A DNA stretch of 64,000 nucleotides from positions 2,294,001 to 2,358,000 of the forward strand of contig OZ251535.1 of NCBI GenBank assembly GCA_965243165.1. The letters are read 5' to 3'. How positions within the stretch are numbered: the stretch's first letter is position 1; every line of letters starts with the position of its first letter. This document shows, in pieces, positions 8,654 to 19,700 of the stretch. The notes beneath the pieces were generated by a model, which was given only the letters and a program-made list of their open reading frames with translations, was not told the origin of the DNA and searched no databases. Position numbers and translations under genes: made by a program. The DNA comes from CATQHD01 sp965243165 (GTDB lineage Bacteria > Actinomycetota > Acidimicrobiia > Spongiisociales > Spongiisociaceae).

Positions 8654-9008
8654 GGAGACGGGGGCGGATGGTATACGGGCCGCCGATGGTATCAGCCGCC
8701 GCCGCCCGCCGGTCCGCGCGGGCGGAGAGGGTCAGCTGCGACTGTTCACGAGAGGCGCGCGGGCAGATGAAATACGCGCCCGCATCCCCCCGAACCGAAG
8801 GAAACGGGCAGAACACCACCCGCCCCCGGCAGGGGGCACCTCCCCCAATACCACCGCGGCAACGGTTTCGCTCTCTCGCCCCCCGCCCCTCAACAGGGAC
8901 AACCTCCCCGAATATCAACGCGGCAGTGGTCTTACCCCCCTCGCCCCCTTGACCCCACCCCCTGGTCAGGCGCTTCATGCTCAGTGTGTGCGGCAAAGAC
9001 CGCACATC

Positions 9009-9279
9009 GGATTTTCGCGCTCTCGACCCCCCGCCCCGGCTTCGCCGGGCCCTTCCCCCGCCTCCTCCGCCATCGTGATCCACAGAGCGGGGCGGCGCGT
9101 GAGGGCCGCCTCCGCCGGATGCCGGCCGTCGGCAAATTTCGCTCCCCCCAGTTGTTCGGCCGGGGGGCGCTGCATTCTGATCGGAACGGCCCGGACCGCC
9201 GCGATATCTGTACCCAAACAACATACCCGCCCACTGTGACAGATTTCAGCCTCGACCGAGAGTCGGCGGAAATCCAACC
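9009..9279 (+). repeat. Dispersed intergenic repeat, copy a
   Basis: About 271 nt, nearly identical to copy b, which lies 392 nt downstream. It starts at GGATTTTCGCGCTCTCGACC, contains the hairpin CCCCGGCTTCGCCGGG, and ends in TGTGACAGATTTCAGCC plus AATCCAACC. The hairpin and the last motif recur in the longer copies at 13200-13735 (inverted) and 28846-29320, so all belong to one family. Confidence 0.8.
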
Positions 9280-9400
9280 TCCGCGGTGATCACGGCGGGG
9301 AAGATGCCGTCCGTTCCACTGCCGCCGCCCCCCTCCGCCGGAGGCACCGCCGCCCCGCACATTTTGTACCGCAACCCGCACATGGCCGCAACCGCATATT

Positions 9401-9672
9401 GGATTTTCGCGCTCTCGACCCCCCGCCCCGGCTTCGCCGGGCCCTTCCCCCGCCTCCTCCGCCATCGTGATCCACAGAGCGGGGCGGCGCGTGAGGGCCG
9501 CCTCCGCCGGATGCCGGCCGTCGGCAAATTTCGCTCCCCCCAGTTGTTCGGCCGGGGGGCGCTGCGTTCTGATCGGAACGGCCCGGACCGCTGCGATATC
9601 TGTACCCAGACAACATACCCGGCGCCTGTGACATGTTTCAGCCCTCGGCCGGGAGTCGGCGGGAATCCAACC
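9401..9672 (+). repeat. Dispersed intergenic repeat, copy b
   Basis: Direct repeat of copy a with scattered single-base differences. Its right end reads AATCCAACCCTGATC, the same terminal sequence that bounds the copy at 28846-29320, here running straight into GTTCACGAGA. Confidence 0.8.
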
Positions 9673-9757
9673 CTGATCGTTCACGAGAAATGGGGGGCGG
9701 GCAATTCGAAAAACGCACCAACCGGCGGCCCGACCGGGTGGATATGAACGATCAGGG
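9671..9757. repeat. 13-bp perfect inverted repeat enclosing 87 bp
   Basis: CCCTGATCGTTCA at 9671-9683 is the exact reverse complement of TGAACGATCAGGG at 9745-9757. The right arm overlaps the stop codon of the uracil-DNA glycosylase gene. It could act as a transcription stop for the gene arriving from the right, or be the termini of a very small mobile element. No T-run follows, so an intrinsic terminator is not the best reading. Confidence 0.6.
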
Positions 9758-10483
9758 CCGGCTTTCGATCAGGCGGGAGATCCGGGCGAACACCTCGTCC
9801 AACATCTCGTCGGTGAGGCGCCCGGTGAAGGTGTTCTGCTGGGAGGGGTGGTAGCTGGCGACGAGCACGGGGGCGGCGGCGCCCAGCCCGACCTCGGCGC
9901 CGTGGGCGAAGCGGGGCCGGGGCCGGGGGACTTCCCAGCCCCTCCGGGCGCCCATCCGCAGGATCTGATCGAAGGCCATGCCGCCCAAGGCCAGGATCAC
10001 CCGCACCCGGCTGCACAGGTCGAGCTCCTGTTCCAGCCATTCCGCGCAGGCGTTCCGCTCGCCGGAGGTGGGGCGGTTGGCGGGCGGGGCGCACCTGACG
10101 ATGGCGGTGATGGCGGCGTCGGCCAGCTCCAGCCCGTCGCCCCGGCCGACGGCCTCCGGCCGGTTGGCGAAGCCGGCCCGATGCATGGCCCTGAAGAGCC
10201 ACTCGCCGGAGCGGTCGCCGGTGAACATCCGCCCGGTCCGGTTGGAGCCGTGGGCGCCGGGCGCCAGCCCGATGATCAGCAGCCGGGCGGTGCGGGGGCC
10301 GAGCATCGGCACCGGACGCGCCCAATATTCCTGGTCGGCGTAGGCCGCCCGCTTCTCGGCCGCCACCCGTTCGCGCCAGGCGACCAGCCGGGGGCACCTC
10401 CGGCAGCCGATCAGCGAATCCTGCAGCAGCCGGAATGCTTCGTCCTTCCGGCCTTCCGCCGCATCACCCCCTGAGCGGCTCAC
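9752..10483 (-). CDS. Uracil-DNA glycosylase, family 5 (UDGb) type
   Basis: 243 residues from a GTG that overlaps the upstream stop as GTGA; the longer frame is antisense. Removes uracil and related deaminated bases from DNA. Motif A GLAPGAHGSNRTGRMFTGD and motif B SYHPSQQNT are those of the thermostable-type UDGb family. Four Cys (GCRRCP near the N terminus, then C-x-PPANRPTSGERNAC) match the [4Fe-4S] ligands of UDG families 4/5. Translationally coupled to the glycoside-hydrolase-like gene before it. The last codons lie in an inverted repeat arm. Confidence 0.88.
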   Translation of the reverse strand: MSRSGGDAAEGRKDEAFRLLQDSLIGCRRCPRLVAWRERVAAEKRAAYADQEYWARPVPMLGPRTARLLIIGLAPGAHGSNRTGRMFTGDRSGEWLFRAMHRAGFANRPEAVGRGDGLELADAAITAIVRCAPPANRPTSGERNACAEWLEQELDLCSRVRVILALGGMAFDQILRMGARRGWEVPRPRPRFAHGAEVGLGAAAPVLVASYHPSQQNTFTGRLTDEMLDEVFARISRLIESRP

Positions 10484-12030
10484 GGCCCGGATTCCGTTCC
10501 GGCGGCGGGCGGGGCGGGGTCGATGGCTTCCATCTGGAAACGGCTGCGGGCGTTCCACAGCATCCAGCCCAGCGACCGCTCCTCCGCCGCCTCTATTTCT
10601 TCCCTCACCTGCGACGAGTCGTAGTAGAAGTCCTGCAGCCAGGGCCGGACCACGGCGGCCCCCTCCAAGCGCTCCAAGCCGGCGTCGAGAGCGCTGCCCA
10701 CCACCTCGCTGGGATGGTCGTTGGGTTTGTCGAATCCGAACCAGCCCGTCGAGTAGTGGCTGGGGTACACCATCGGGGAGAGCACATCGGCGGCGGAGGA
10801 CAGGGCGCCGAACTCCTGGCCGATTCCGCCGTCGCCCTGCACGGAGGTGATGAACCCGAAGATGTCGGCCGCCACTACGCAGCCGAGCGGATGCAGGCGG
10901 GCGGCGGCCTCCTCGAGAAAGCCGGTGATGGACCTGACGCGCACCTCCGGGGAATCGCCCTGGTCGAACACGGCCGTGTCGGGGTATCCGTCGGGGAACC
11001 GCACGTAGTCGAACTGGATCTCGTCGAAGCCGGCGGCGCAGGCCTCCTCCGCCAAATCGAGGGCGTATTCCCTGGCCCGAAGGTCGGTGGGGTCGAGGAA
11101 GTACTGGTTGCCCTTGCGGAACGGCCCGCCGGCGGCGGAGTCGAAGATCGCCATACCGGCCTCGGCCCGGGCGGCCACCGGATCCTGGAAGGTAACGATC
11201 CGGGCGATCTTGTAGAGGCCGCGGGCGTCCATCTCCCGCAACACCCGGTCCAGTTCGAACAACGGGTCGACCGCCCCCAGCCGGCGGGCCAGCTCCACCC
11301 CGGTCTCGTGGAAGACCCGGCCCGACTCGTCTTTGACGTCGATGACGAAGGCGTTCACCACCGTCTCCTCGGCGGCGGCCAAGAGGTCCCTCCATTGCTG
11401 AGGGTCGTGGAACACCGAGAAGGCCACATGCAGCCCCCGGATGATCCTCGGCTCGATCTCGATCTCGGTCACCAGCAGCCCGCCGTCCCATTCGAACTCG
11501 GTGCTGTGCCAGCCCGGGCGGCTGACGGTGATGTTCCCCGCCACCGCCCCTCTGATCTCGAAGCGCCCCGTCTGATCGGTCACCACGTCGACCCCCCCCA
11601 GAGACACGGCCGCCGCCGCCAGCCCGAAGCCGCTCGGATCCACCACCGCCCCGCGCAGCACCACCGGGCGCAGCTCCAGCTCCAAGGGTTCGTCCTGGAA
11701 AGATTGCACCGCCACCGCCCCCGGGAAGAAACCGGCCGCCTCCACGGAGACCGACACCTGCTCCCCTTCCCAGCGAACCCCGGCCAGGCCGGCCTCGTCG
11801 GTCGCCGTCCGCCCCTCCCGGACCTTGACCAGGGCGCCGGCCACCGGCCCCCCATCCCCGTCCGTGACCAGCACGTTCACCACGGGGACCGGAGTGGGAG
11901 AAGGCAGGGGGGCTTCCCCCACCACCACCGCCGACTGCGCCATGCACGCCGAGGCGGCCGCCCCCAGCAGGAGCGCCCCCCACCGGCCGGCGGGCGGGCG
12001 CCGCATCCGCCGGCCGCTCCGAGAACCCAT
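10480..12030 (-). CDS. Secreted lipoprotein, putative glycoside hydrolase (DUF4015-like)
   Basis: 516 residues from ATG 12030, chosen because AGGAGG lies 10 nt upstream and a signal peptide follows. The N terminus RRPPAGRWGALLLGAAASAC ends in a lipobox Cys, so the product should be a lipoprotein. Residues about 50-185 look like two carboxypeptidase-regulatory/Ig-like beta segments (VNVLVTDGDGGPVAGALVKV; LRGAVVDPSGFGLAAAAVSLGG). Residues about 195-510 match the putative glycoside hydrolase TIM-barrel family with AFVIDVKDESG, EIQFDYVRFPDGYPDT and VVAADIFGF. Substrate unknown. It is followed by the UDG gene with a 4-nt overlap, although the two functions have no obvious link. Confidence 0.8.
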   Translation of the reverse strand: MGSRSGRRMRRPPAGRWGALLLGAAASACMAQSAVVVGEAPLPSPTPVPVVNVLVTDGDGGPVAGALVKVREGRTATDEAGLAGVRWEGEQVSVSVEAAGFFPGAVAVQSFQDEPLELELRPVVLRGAVVDPSGFGLAAAAVSLGGVDVVTDQTGRFEIRGAVAGNITVSRPGWHSTEFEWDGGLLVTEIEIEPRIIRGLHVAFSVFHDPQQWRDLLAAAEETVVNAFVIDVKDESGRVFHETGVELARRLGAVDPLFELDRVLREMDARGLYKIARIVTFQDPVAARAEAGMAIFDSAAGGPFRKGNQYFLDPTDLRAREYALDLAEEACAAGFDEIQFDYVRFPDGYPDTAVFDQGDSPEVRVRSITGFLEEAAARLHPLGCVVAADIFGFITSVQGDGGIGQEFGALSSAADVLSPMVYPSHYSTGWFGFDKPNDHPSEVVGSALDAGLERLEGAAVVRPWLQDFYYDSSQVREEIEAAEERSLGWMLWNARSRFQMEAIDPAPPAAGTESGP

Positions 12031-12126
12031 GCGTCGATCCCCTCCTGACACCTCGCCCCCAAGAGTAGCCGGGGGCCGGAGAAACAGCCCGCCGGCCCGG
12101 CCTCCGCCGGAGAACGCGGAAACCGT

Positions 12127-12154
12127 CTTGCGAAATTCGGCGCAGGGTGATACT
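12127..12154 (+). promoter_or_regulatory. Possible promoter of the sigma-factor gene
   Basis: TTGCGA at 12127-12132 and GATACT at 12149-12154, 16 nt apart, each match four of six consensus bases of a sigma-70-type promoter. They lie 35 nt before the chosen GTG start. Only moderate support. Confidence 0.35.
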
Positions 12155-12188
12155 TTGCCCTGACCGGCGCGGAAAGGAGCCCATAGGC

Positions 12189-13127
12189 GTGGTGATCGCG
12201 GCCCAGGAATCACTCCCGCTGGCCGACACCGTCGGCCTGTACCTGGAGAGGGTGGCCAACCATTCTCTGCTGACGGCAGAGGATGAGGTGGATCTGGCCC
12301 GCACCATGGAGCTGGGCCTGCGGGCGCAGGAAAAACTCGAAGAGCGGAACGGGCTGGGAACTCGGGAGGCCCGCCGCCTCCGCCGGCTGATCCGAGAAGG
12401 CGAGGAGGCCAAGGCGGTCTTCATCCGGTCGAACCTCCGCCTGGTCATCTCGATCGCCAAACGCTATGCGGGCCGGGGCCTGGACCTCATAGACCTCATC
12501 CAGGAAGGCAACCTGGGCCTGATCCGGGCGGTGGAGAAATTCGACTGGCGCAAGGGGTTCAAGTTCTCGACCTACGCCACCTGGTGGATCCGCCAGGCCA
12601 TCACCCGGGGCCTCGGCAACCAGGCCCGCACCATCCGCCTCCCGGTCCACATGGTGGACATCGTCAGGACAGTCAACGAGACCAACTACACGCTGACCGA
12701 GCACTACCGCCGCCCCCCCACCCGCGAGGAGATCGCCGAAGCGAGCGGCCTCACCATCGAGCGGGTGCATGCGGCCTTGGACGCCCCCAACAGCAACATC
12801 TCGCTCGACAAGTCCGTGGGGGAAGAGGGTGACGCCACCATCGCCGACTTCGTGGAGGACAAGAACGCCCTCGACCCTTTCAAACACGCCGCCGCCGCCC
12901 TGAGGCGGGAATACATCCTGTCGGCCCTCGGCATCCTCAACCAAGAGGAGCAGGAGGTGATAGTCCTGCGGTACGGCTTGGAGGGGAACGAGCCGTACAC
13001 CCTCACCAGCATCGGCGAGATGCTGGGGGTAACCCGCGAAAACATCCGCCAGATCGAGAACCGGGCGCTGTCGAAGCTCCGCCACCCCGCCTATTCCCTG
13101 AGGCTCCGCTACCTGCTGGACAGCTGA
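12189..13127 (+). CDS. RNA polymerase sigma factor, group 1/2 (RpoD-like)
   Basis: 312 residues from the GTG at 12189, with AAGGAG 9 nt upstream. Contains region 1.2 (DTVGLYLERVANHSLLTAEDEVDLAR), region 2 (RSNLRLVISIAKRYAGRGLDLIDLIQEGNLGLIRAVEKFD, then FSTYATWWIRQAI; residues about 78-145), region 3, and region 4 with a helix-turn-helix near the C terminus (TLTSIGEMLGVTRENIRQIENRALSKLR). There is no region 1.1 and the protein is short, so it could be an alternative group 2 factor rather than the principal one. It lies in the block between sufB and sufD. Confidence 0.9.
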   Translation: MVIAAQESLPLADTVGLYLERVANHSLLTAEDEVDLARTMELGLRAQEKLEERNGLGTREARRLRRLIREGEEAKAVFIRSNLRLVISIAKRYAGRGLDLIDLIQEGNLGLIRAVEKFDWRKGFKFSTYATWWIRQAITRGLGNQARTIRLPVHMVDIVRTVNETNYTLTEHYRRPPTREEIAEASGLTIERVHAALDAPNSNISLDKSVGEEGDATIADFVEDKNALDPFKHAAAALRREYILSALGILNQEEQEVIVLRYGLEGNEPYTLTSIGEMLGVTRENIRQIENRALSKLRHPAYSLRLRYLLDS

Positions 13128-13741
13128 GCAGACCCGCCTAGCCGGGCGGCGGCCCCCCCCCCCCCCCGGATTGCCGCGTGCTTTTTTCGGCGTGCTCGAG
13201 ATGAATGAACCAGGGTCGGCGGAGCCCGCCTTCCATCCGGCTGCCGAGGCGTGTCACACCCCCCTGATACCTTGGGGCGGTACACACACCGCAGCCGATC
13301 CGGATGCTGCGGTCATACAGAGGCCGCCCCGCCCAGAGCCGAGGCTCCAAGGGCGGGCGGCCGACCTGGCTGTGCCGAGGCGGATCGACGCAGAGGGCCC
13401 CAACACGCCCTCTGTGTCCGAAAACGGTGGTTCGGAGGCGGCGGGGGCGGGGAGCCCGGCGAAGCCGGGGCGCAACGGGGAGAACGCGAAAAACGAATGC
13501 GCTGCTCGGGCTCTGGTTTCAGTTCGAGAGACCCGGCGGTCGTGTTCGACTGCTCGTATCGCCGAGCATGTGCGCTGCTCGGGCTCGGTTTCAGTTCAGT
13601 TCAGTTCGAGAAGACGAGCCGACAGGCAACGGGGGATAGAGCCTGCCGGTCAGCGGTTCCTGCCGGGGGTTCCGCCGCGAGGGCGACGCACCCGAACGAC
13701 CTGGTCGGTCCCTATCCGCTCGTCCTCTTGCTGCGCGGGGT
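13128..13741. other. 0.6 kb gap: poly-C run and inverted repeat copy
   Basis: No gene supported. A run of about 15 C begins near 13153. From about 13200 to 13735 lies a copy of the dispersed repeat in inverted orientation. Short tandem TTCAG units occur near 13595-13610. Confidence 0.6.
13200..13735 (-). repeat. Dispersed intergenic repeat, copy c (inverted)
   Basis: Reverse-complement relative of the copy at 28846-29320. Shared stretches include GCGGTCATACAGAGGCCGC, GCCGACCTGGCTGTGCCGAG, AACGGTGGTTCGGAGGCGGC and the GGCGAAGCCGGGGCG hairpin. It runs up to within a few bases of the sufB stop codon. Confidence 0.75.
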
Positions 13742-15157
<1,416 letters not shown>

Positions 15158-15321
15158 GCGATCCTTCCTTCCTAGACCTTTACCTTCTACTATAAGGTTA
15201 TGTTTTTTGCCCGGTTTCGGGCTGGTTCTCCGGGCCTCGCCGCCGAAGAACCTGGGGTGAAGGCCGAGCCCCACTATACCAACTTTCGGACACAATCAAC
15301 AGTCATATTCCAGGAGATCGG

Positions 15322-16785
15322 CTACCGCCACGACAGGTCGGCGGGGGAAACCGGGTCGGGCATCAGGGTGCCGCCCATCAGGTAACGGTCCACCGCCGCC
15401 GCGCAGCTGCGGCCCTCGGCGATGGCCCATACGATCAGGGACTGGCCCCTTCCCATGTCGCCGGCCGTGAACACGCCTTCGACGCTGGTGGACCAGCCGT
15501 CGTCCCTGGCCACGTTGCCCCGGTCGGTCATCTCCACCCCCAGCTGCTCCAGCATCGGCGAACGTTCGGGGCCGGTGAACCCGAGGGCCAGCAGCACCAG
15601 CTCGGCCGGATACTCCCGGTCGGTTCCCTCGATCCGCTCGAAGCTCATCCGCCCGCCCCGGAAGGACTGCTCGACCCGGTGGGTGCGCAGGGCCGCCACC
15701 CGGCCTTGCCCGTCCCCGACGAACTCTTCGGTGTTGATGGCGAACTCGCGCTCCCCCCCTTCCTCGTGGGCGGCGGACACCTGATACATGAGCGGCCAGG
15801 TCGGCCAGGGGGTGGAGGCGGCGCGTTGATCGGGGGGGCGGGGCAGGATCTCGAACTGGTGGACCGAGGCCGCCCCCTGGCGGTGGGCCGTCCCCAGGCA
15901 GTCGGCGCCGGTGTCGCCCCCGCCGATGATGACCACCCGCCTGCCCTCGGCCGAGATCGGGGTCTCGGCGAGGTCCCCGGCCTGCACCCGGTTGGCCCAG
16001 GTCAAGTATTCCATCGCCAGGTGTATCCCGTCCAGCTCCCTTCCGGGAACGGCCAGGTCGCGGCCGGCCAGGGCGCCCCCGGCCAGCACCACCGCGTCGT
16101 ATTCGGCCCGCAGCCGGCCGGCGGCGGGGTCCACCCCCACCTCGGCGTTGGTGCGGAACTCGGTGCCTTCCTGCTCCATCTGCTCCAGGCGCCGGTCGAG
16201 GAAACGCTTCTCCATCTTGAACTCGGGTATCCCGTAGCGCATCAGCCCGCCGCAGCGGTCGTCCCGCTCGAAGACCGTCACCGCATGGCCGGCCCTGGTG
16301 AGCTGCTGGGCGGCGGCCAGCCCGGCGGGGCCGGACCCCACCACCGCCGCTTTCTTGCCGGTGGAGGCCGAAGGCATCACCGGAACGACCCAGCCCTCCT
16401 CCCAGGCCCGCTCGATGATGTCGAGCTCGACCTGCTTGATGGTGACCGGGTCGGAGTTGATCCCCAGCACGCAGGAGGCCTCGCAGGGCGCCGGGCACAG
16501 CCGTCCGGTGAACTCCGGGAAGTTGTTGGTGGCGTGCAGCCGGTCGATGGCGTCCCGCCGCATATCCCGGTACACGAGATCGTTCCAGTCGGGGATCAGG
16601 TTCCCCAGCGGGCAGCCCTGGTTGCAGAACGGGATGCCGCAGTCCATGCATCGCGAGGCCTGGTCCGCCAGCGCCTCGGCGGGGAAGTCCTCGTAGACCT
16701 CCCGCCAGTCGCGGACCCGCAGCTCCGCCGGACGGCGGACGGGGGTCCGGCGCCCGTGCTTGAGGAAACCCCAGGCGTCACCCAT
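15322..16785 (-). CDS. gltD: Glutamate synthase small subunit
   Basis: 487 residues from ATG 16785, which overlaps the gltB stop by 8 nt (coupled translation); an ATG at 16806 is also possible. Transfers electrons from NAD(P)H through FAD and Fe-S clusters to GltB for glutamate formation. N-terminal cluster ligands C-M-D-C-G-I-P-F-C and GCPLGNLIPDWND, plus CPAPCEASC. FAD site GSGPAGLAAAQQL and NADPH site GGGDTGADCLGTAHRQG. C-terminal FTAGDMGRGQSLIVWAIAEGR. Length is normal. Confidence 0.95.
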   Translation of the reverse strand: MGDAWGFLKHGRRTPVRRPAELRVRDWREVYEDFPAEALADQASRCMDCGIPFCNQGCPLGNLIPDWNDLVYRDMRRDAIDRLHATNNFPEFTGRLCPAPCEASCVLGINSDPVTIKQVELDIIERAWEEGWVVPVMPSASTGKKAAVVGSGPAGLAAAQQLTRAGHAVTVFERDDRCGGLMRYGIPEFKMEKRFLDRRLEQMEQEGTEFRTNAEVGVDPAAGRLRAEYDAVVLAGGALAGRDLAVPGRELDGIHLAMEYLTWANRVQAGDLAETPISAEGRRVVIIGGGDTGADCLGTAHRQGAASVHQFEILPRPPDQRAASTPWPTWPLMYQVSAAHEEGGEREFAINTEEFVGDGQGRVAALRTHRVEQSFRGGRMSFERIEGTDREYPAELVLLALGFTGPERSPMLEQLGVEMTDRGNVARDDGWSTSVEGVFTAGDMGRGQSLIVWAIAEGRSCAAAVDRYLMGGTLMPDPVSPADLSWR

Positions 16786-19700
16786 GGGCGGAGGCCATGA
16801 TCGCATCCAGTACGGGTTCGCCGGTTTCCTCCGCCCGGCGGACGGCTTCCAGCACCCGCTTGTAGTCGTCCGGCATCACCTTCACGAACTTCTCCACTTC
16901 CTCGCCCCACCTGATCAGCAGCCGGGCGGCGACCGCCGAGCCGGTCTCCAGATGGTGGGCCGTAACCCGCTCGCGGAGGAAGGCGCGGTCTTCGTCGGTC
17001 AGCGGGTCCAGCGCCGCCATCTCCAGGTTGACCTGTTCGGGGAACGATCCGTCCGCGTCGTACACGTAGGCGATGCCCCCCGACATGCCCGCCGCGAAGT
17101 TGCGGCCGGTGGGGCCGAGGATCACCGCCCGCCCCCCCGTCATGTACTCGCATCCATGGTCGCCGACCCCTTCGACCACCGCCGTCGCCCCCGAGTTGCG
17201 GACGCAGAACCGCTCCCCCACCACCCCGTTCAGGAACATCTCGCCCGAGGTGGCGCCGTAGAGGATCACGTTGCCGGCGATGATGTTCTCCTCGGCCGCG
17301 ATCGGGCATTCGGGCGGGGTCTTCACCACGATCCGGCCCCCCGACAGGCCCTTCCCCACGTAGTCGTTGGCGTCGCCCACCAGGTTGAGGGTCACCCCCT
17401 TGGGCAGGAAAGCCCCGAAGCTCATCCCCGCCGACCCGGTGAAGTTGACGGTGATCGAATCGTCCGGCAGCCCCTCGGGGCCGTGCCGCAGCGTCACGTG
17501 GAAACCCAGCATGGCGCCGGCCGTGCGGTTGGTGTTGCGGATCGGCATTTCCAGGGTGATGGGCGGCCCGCCGTCCAGGGTCTCCTCCGCCAGCTTGACG
17601 AGGGAGAGGTCCAGGGAGTGGTCGAGGCCGTGGTCCTGCTTGCCGATGTTGTGCCTGACCTTGCCGGGCGGCAGCTCCGGCATGTAGAAGATGGGCGACA
17701 GGTCCAGGCCGGCGGTCTTCCAGTATTCCGAGGAGTCATGCAGGCCCAGCAGGTCGGCCCGGCCGATGACCTCGTCGAGGGTGCGGAAACCCAGCTCCGC
17801 CAGGTGTTCCCGCACCTGTTCGGCCACGAACATCATGAAGTTCACGATGTGGGAGGCCTTGCCGCTGAAGCGGCTGCGCAGCTCCGGTTTCTGGGTGGCC
17901 ACCCCCACCGGGCAGGTGTCCAGGTGGCAGACCCTCATCATGATGCAGCCGGACACCACCAGCGGGGCGGTGGCGAAGCCGAACTCGTCCGCCCCCAGCA
18001 TGGCGCCGATCATCACGTCGCGGCCGGTCTTGAGCTGGCCGTCGACCTGAACGACGGTCCGCTCCCGCAGGTCGTTCAGCAGCAGGGTCTGCTGGGCTTC
18101 GGCCAGCCCGATCTCCCAGGGGCCGCCCGCGTGCTTGATGGAGGTGAGGGGGGAAGCCCCGGTGCCGCCGTCGTGGCCGGATATCAGCACCACGTCGGAC
18201 TTGGCCTTGGCCACCCCGGCGGCCACCGTCCCCACCCCCGGCTGCGCCACCAGCTTCACATGTATCCGGGCGGTGGGGTTGGAGTTCTTCAGATCGTGGA
18301 TCAGCTGCTTTATGTCCTCGATCGAGTAGATGTCGTGGTGGGGCGGGGGCGAGATCAGGCCCACCCCGGGGGTGGACATCCGGGTCTCGGCGATCCAGGG
18401 GTACACCTTGTAGCCGGGGAGCTGGCCGCCCTCCCCGGGCTTGGCGCCCTGGGCCATCTTGATCTGCAGGTCCTCGGCGTACACCAGGTATTCGGAGGTG
18501 ACCCCGAACCGGCCCGAAGCCACCTGCCGCACCACGCTCCGCCGGGAATCGCCGTTGGGGTCGGGGTGGTTGCGGTCGGCGTCCTCGCCCCCCTCCCCCG
18601 AATTGGACTTGCCGCCGATCCGGTTCATGGCGATGGCCAGCGTCTCGTGCACCTCCTTGGAGATGGAGCCGTAGGACATGCCCCCGGTGCTGAAGCGCTT
18701 GACGATCTCCGAGGCCGGCTCCACCTCCTCGATCGGGACGGGGGTGCGGCCCTCCTTCTTGAAGCGGAACATTCCCCGGATGGTGCCCAGCCGCTCCGTC
18801 TGCTCGTTCACCAGGTCGGTGTACTCCCTGAAGATGTCGTAGCGGCCCTCGCGGGCGGAGTGCTGGAGCTTGAACACCGTCATGGGGTTGAACAGATGGT
18901 GTTCGCCCTCCCGCCGCCACTGGTACTCGCCGCCCCCCTCGAGGCGGCGGTGGGCCAGCTCGCCCGGGTTGTCGGCGAAGGCGAAACTGTGCCGGCCGGC
19001 CGCCTCCTCGGCGATCACGTCCAGCCCCACCCCCCCGATCTGGCTCCCCGTCCCGGTGAAGTAGGCGTCGATCATCTCCGGCCCGATCCCCACCGCCTCG
19101 AAGATCTGGGCGCCGATGTAGGAGGCGGCGGTGGAGATGCCCATCTTGGACATCACCTTGAGGACGCCCTTGCCGGCCGCCTTGATGTAGTTGGCGTGCG
19201 CCTTGCGGCGGATCGAGTCGTCCAGGCCGTGGATCCCCTCGTCGGCCATGTGGTCGATGGCCTCGAAAGCCATGTAGGGGTTGACGGCGGTGGCGCCGTA
19301 GCCCAGCAGCAGGCAGAGGTGATGCACCTCCCGGGCGTCTCCGGCCTCCACCACCAGGCCCACCCGGGTGCGGTTCTTGGTGCGGATCAGGTGGTGGTGC
19401 ACGGCGGCGGTGATCAGCAGAGAGGGGATCGGCGCCCGGTCGCGGTCGACTCCGCGGTCGGACAGCACCACCGCCCAGACGCCTTCTTCGATCAGCTCGT
19501 CCACCCGGGCGCAGACCGCCTCTATCGCCTCCCGCAGAGCCGCGCCTCCGCCTTCGGGCGGGAAGTGGCAGGGCACCACCGCCGCCGCCCCCCCCACCCG
19601 CGCGTGCTCGTGCATGCGGAGCAGGCTCTCCAGCTCGCGGTTGTCGATGACCGGGCTGTCCAGCTCGATCAGGCGGCAGGAGTCGGGCCCCAGGCCGAAC

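Larger units (their letters stand above)
8654..9751. other. 1.1 kb gap made mostly of dispersed repeats
   Basis: No convincing gene: reading frames here change frame repeatedly and are low-complexity GC-rich shadows. From 8744 to about 8795 lies a copy of a short repeat (GTTCACGAGA, then GGGCAGATGAAATACGCGCC) also seen inverted at 28795-28840. Two copies of a 271-nt repeat follow at 9009-9279 and 9401-9672. The sufD promoter should lie in the first part, but no convincing -35/-10 pair was found. Confidence 0.6.

Noticed and set aside
8652..9239. Several 100-250-codon frames in the gap upstream of sufD
   Set aside because: They run across repeat copies on both strands with Pro/Arg/Ala-rich composition and no start sites; repeats, not genes.
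9752..12460. 902-residue frame covering UDG and the glycoside-hydrolase-like gene
   Set aside because: Only its C-terminal 243 residues show a real protein (UDG); the rest is a frame-shifted shadow of the neighbouring gene, Arg/Gly/Pro-rich.
13153..13167. Poly-C run of about 15 after the sigma-factor gene
   Set aside because: Lies between a stop codon and a repeat, not in any reading frame, so phase variation as proposed for mod does not apply.
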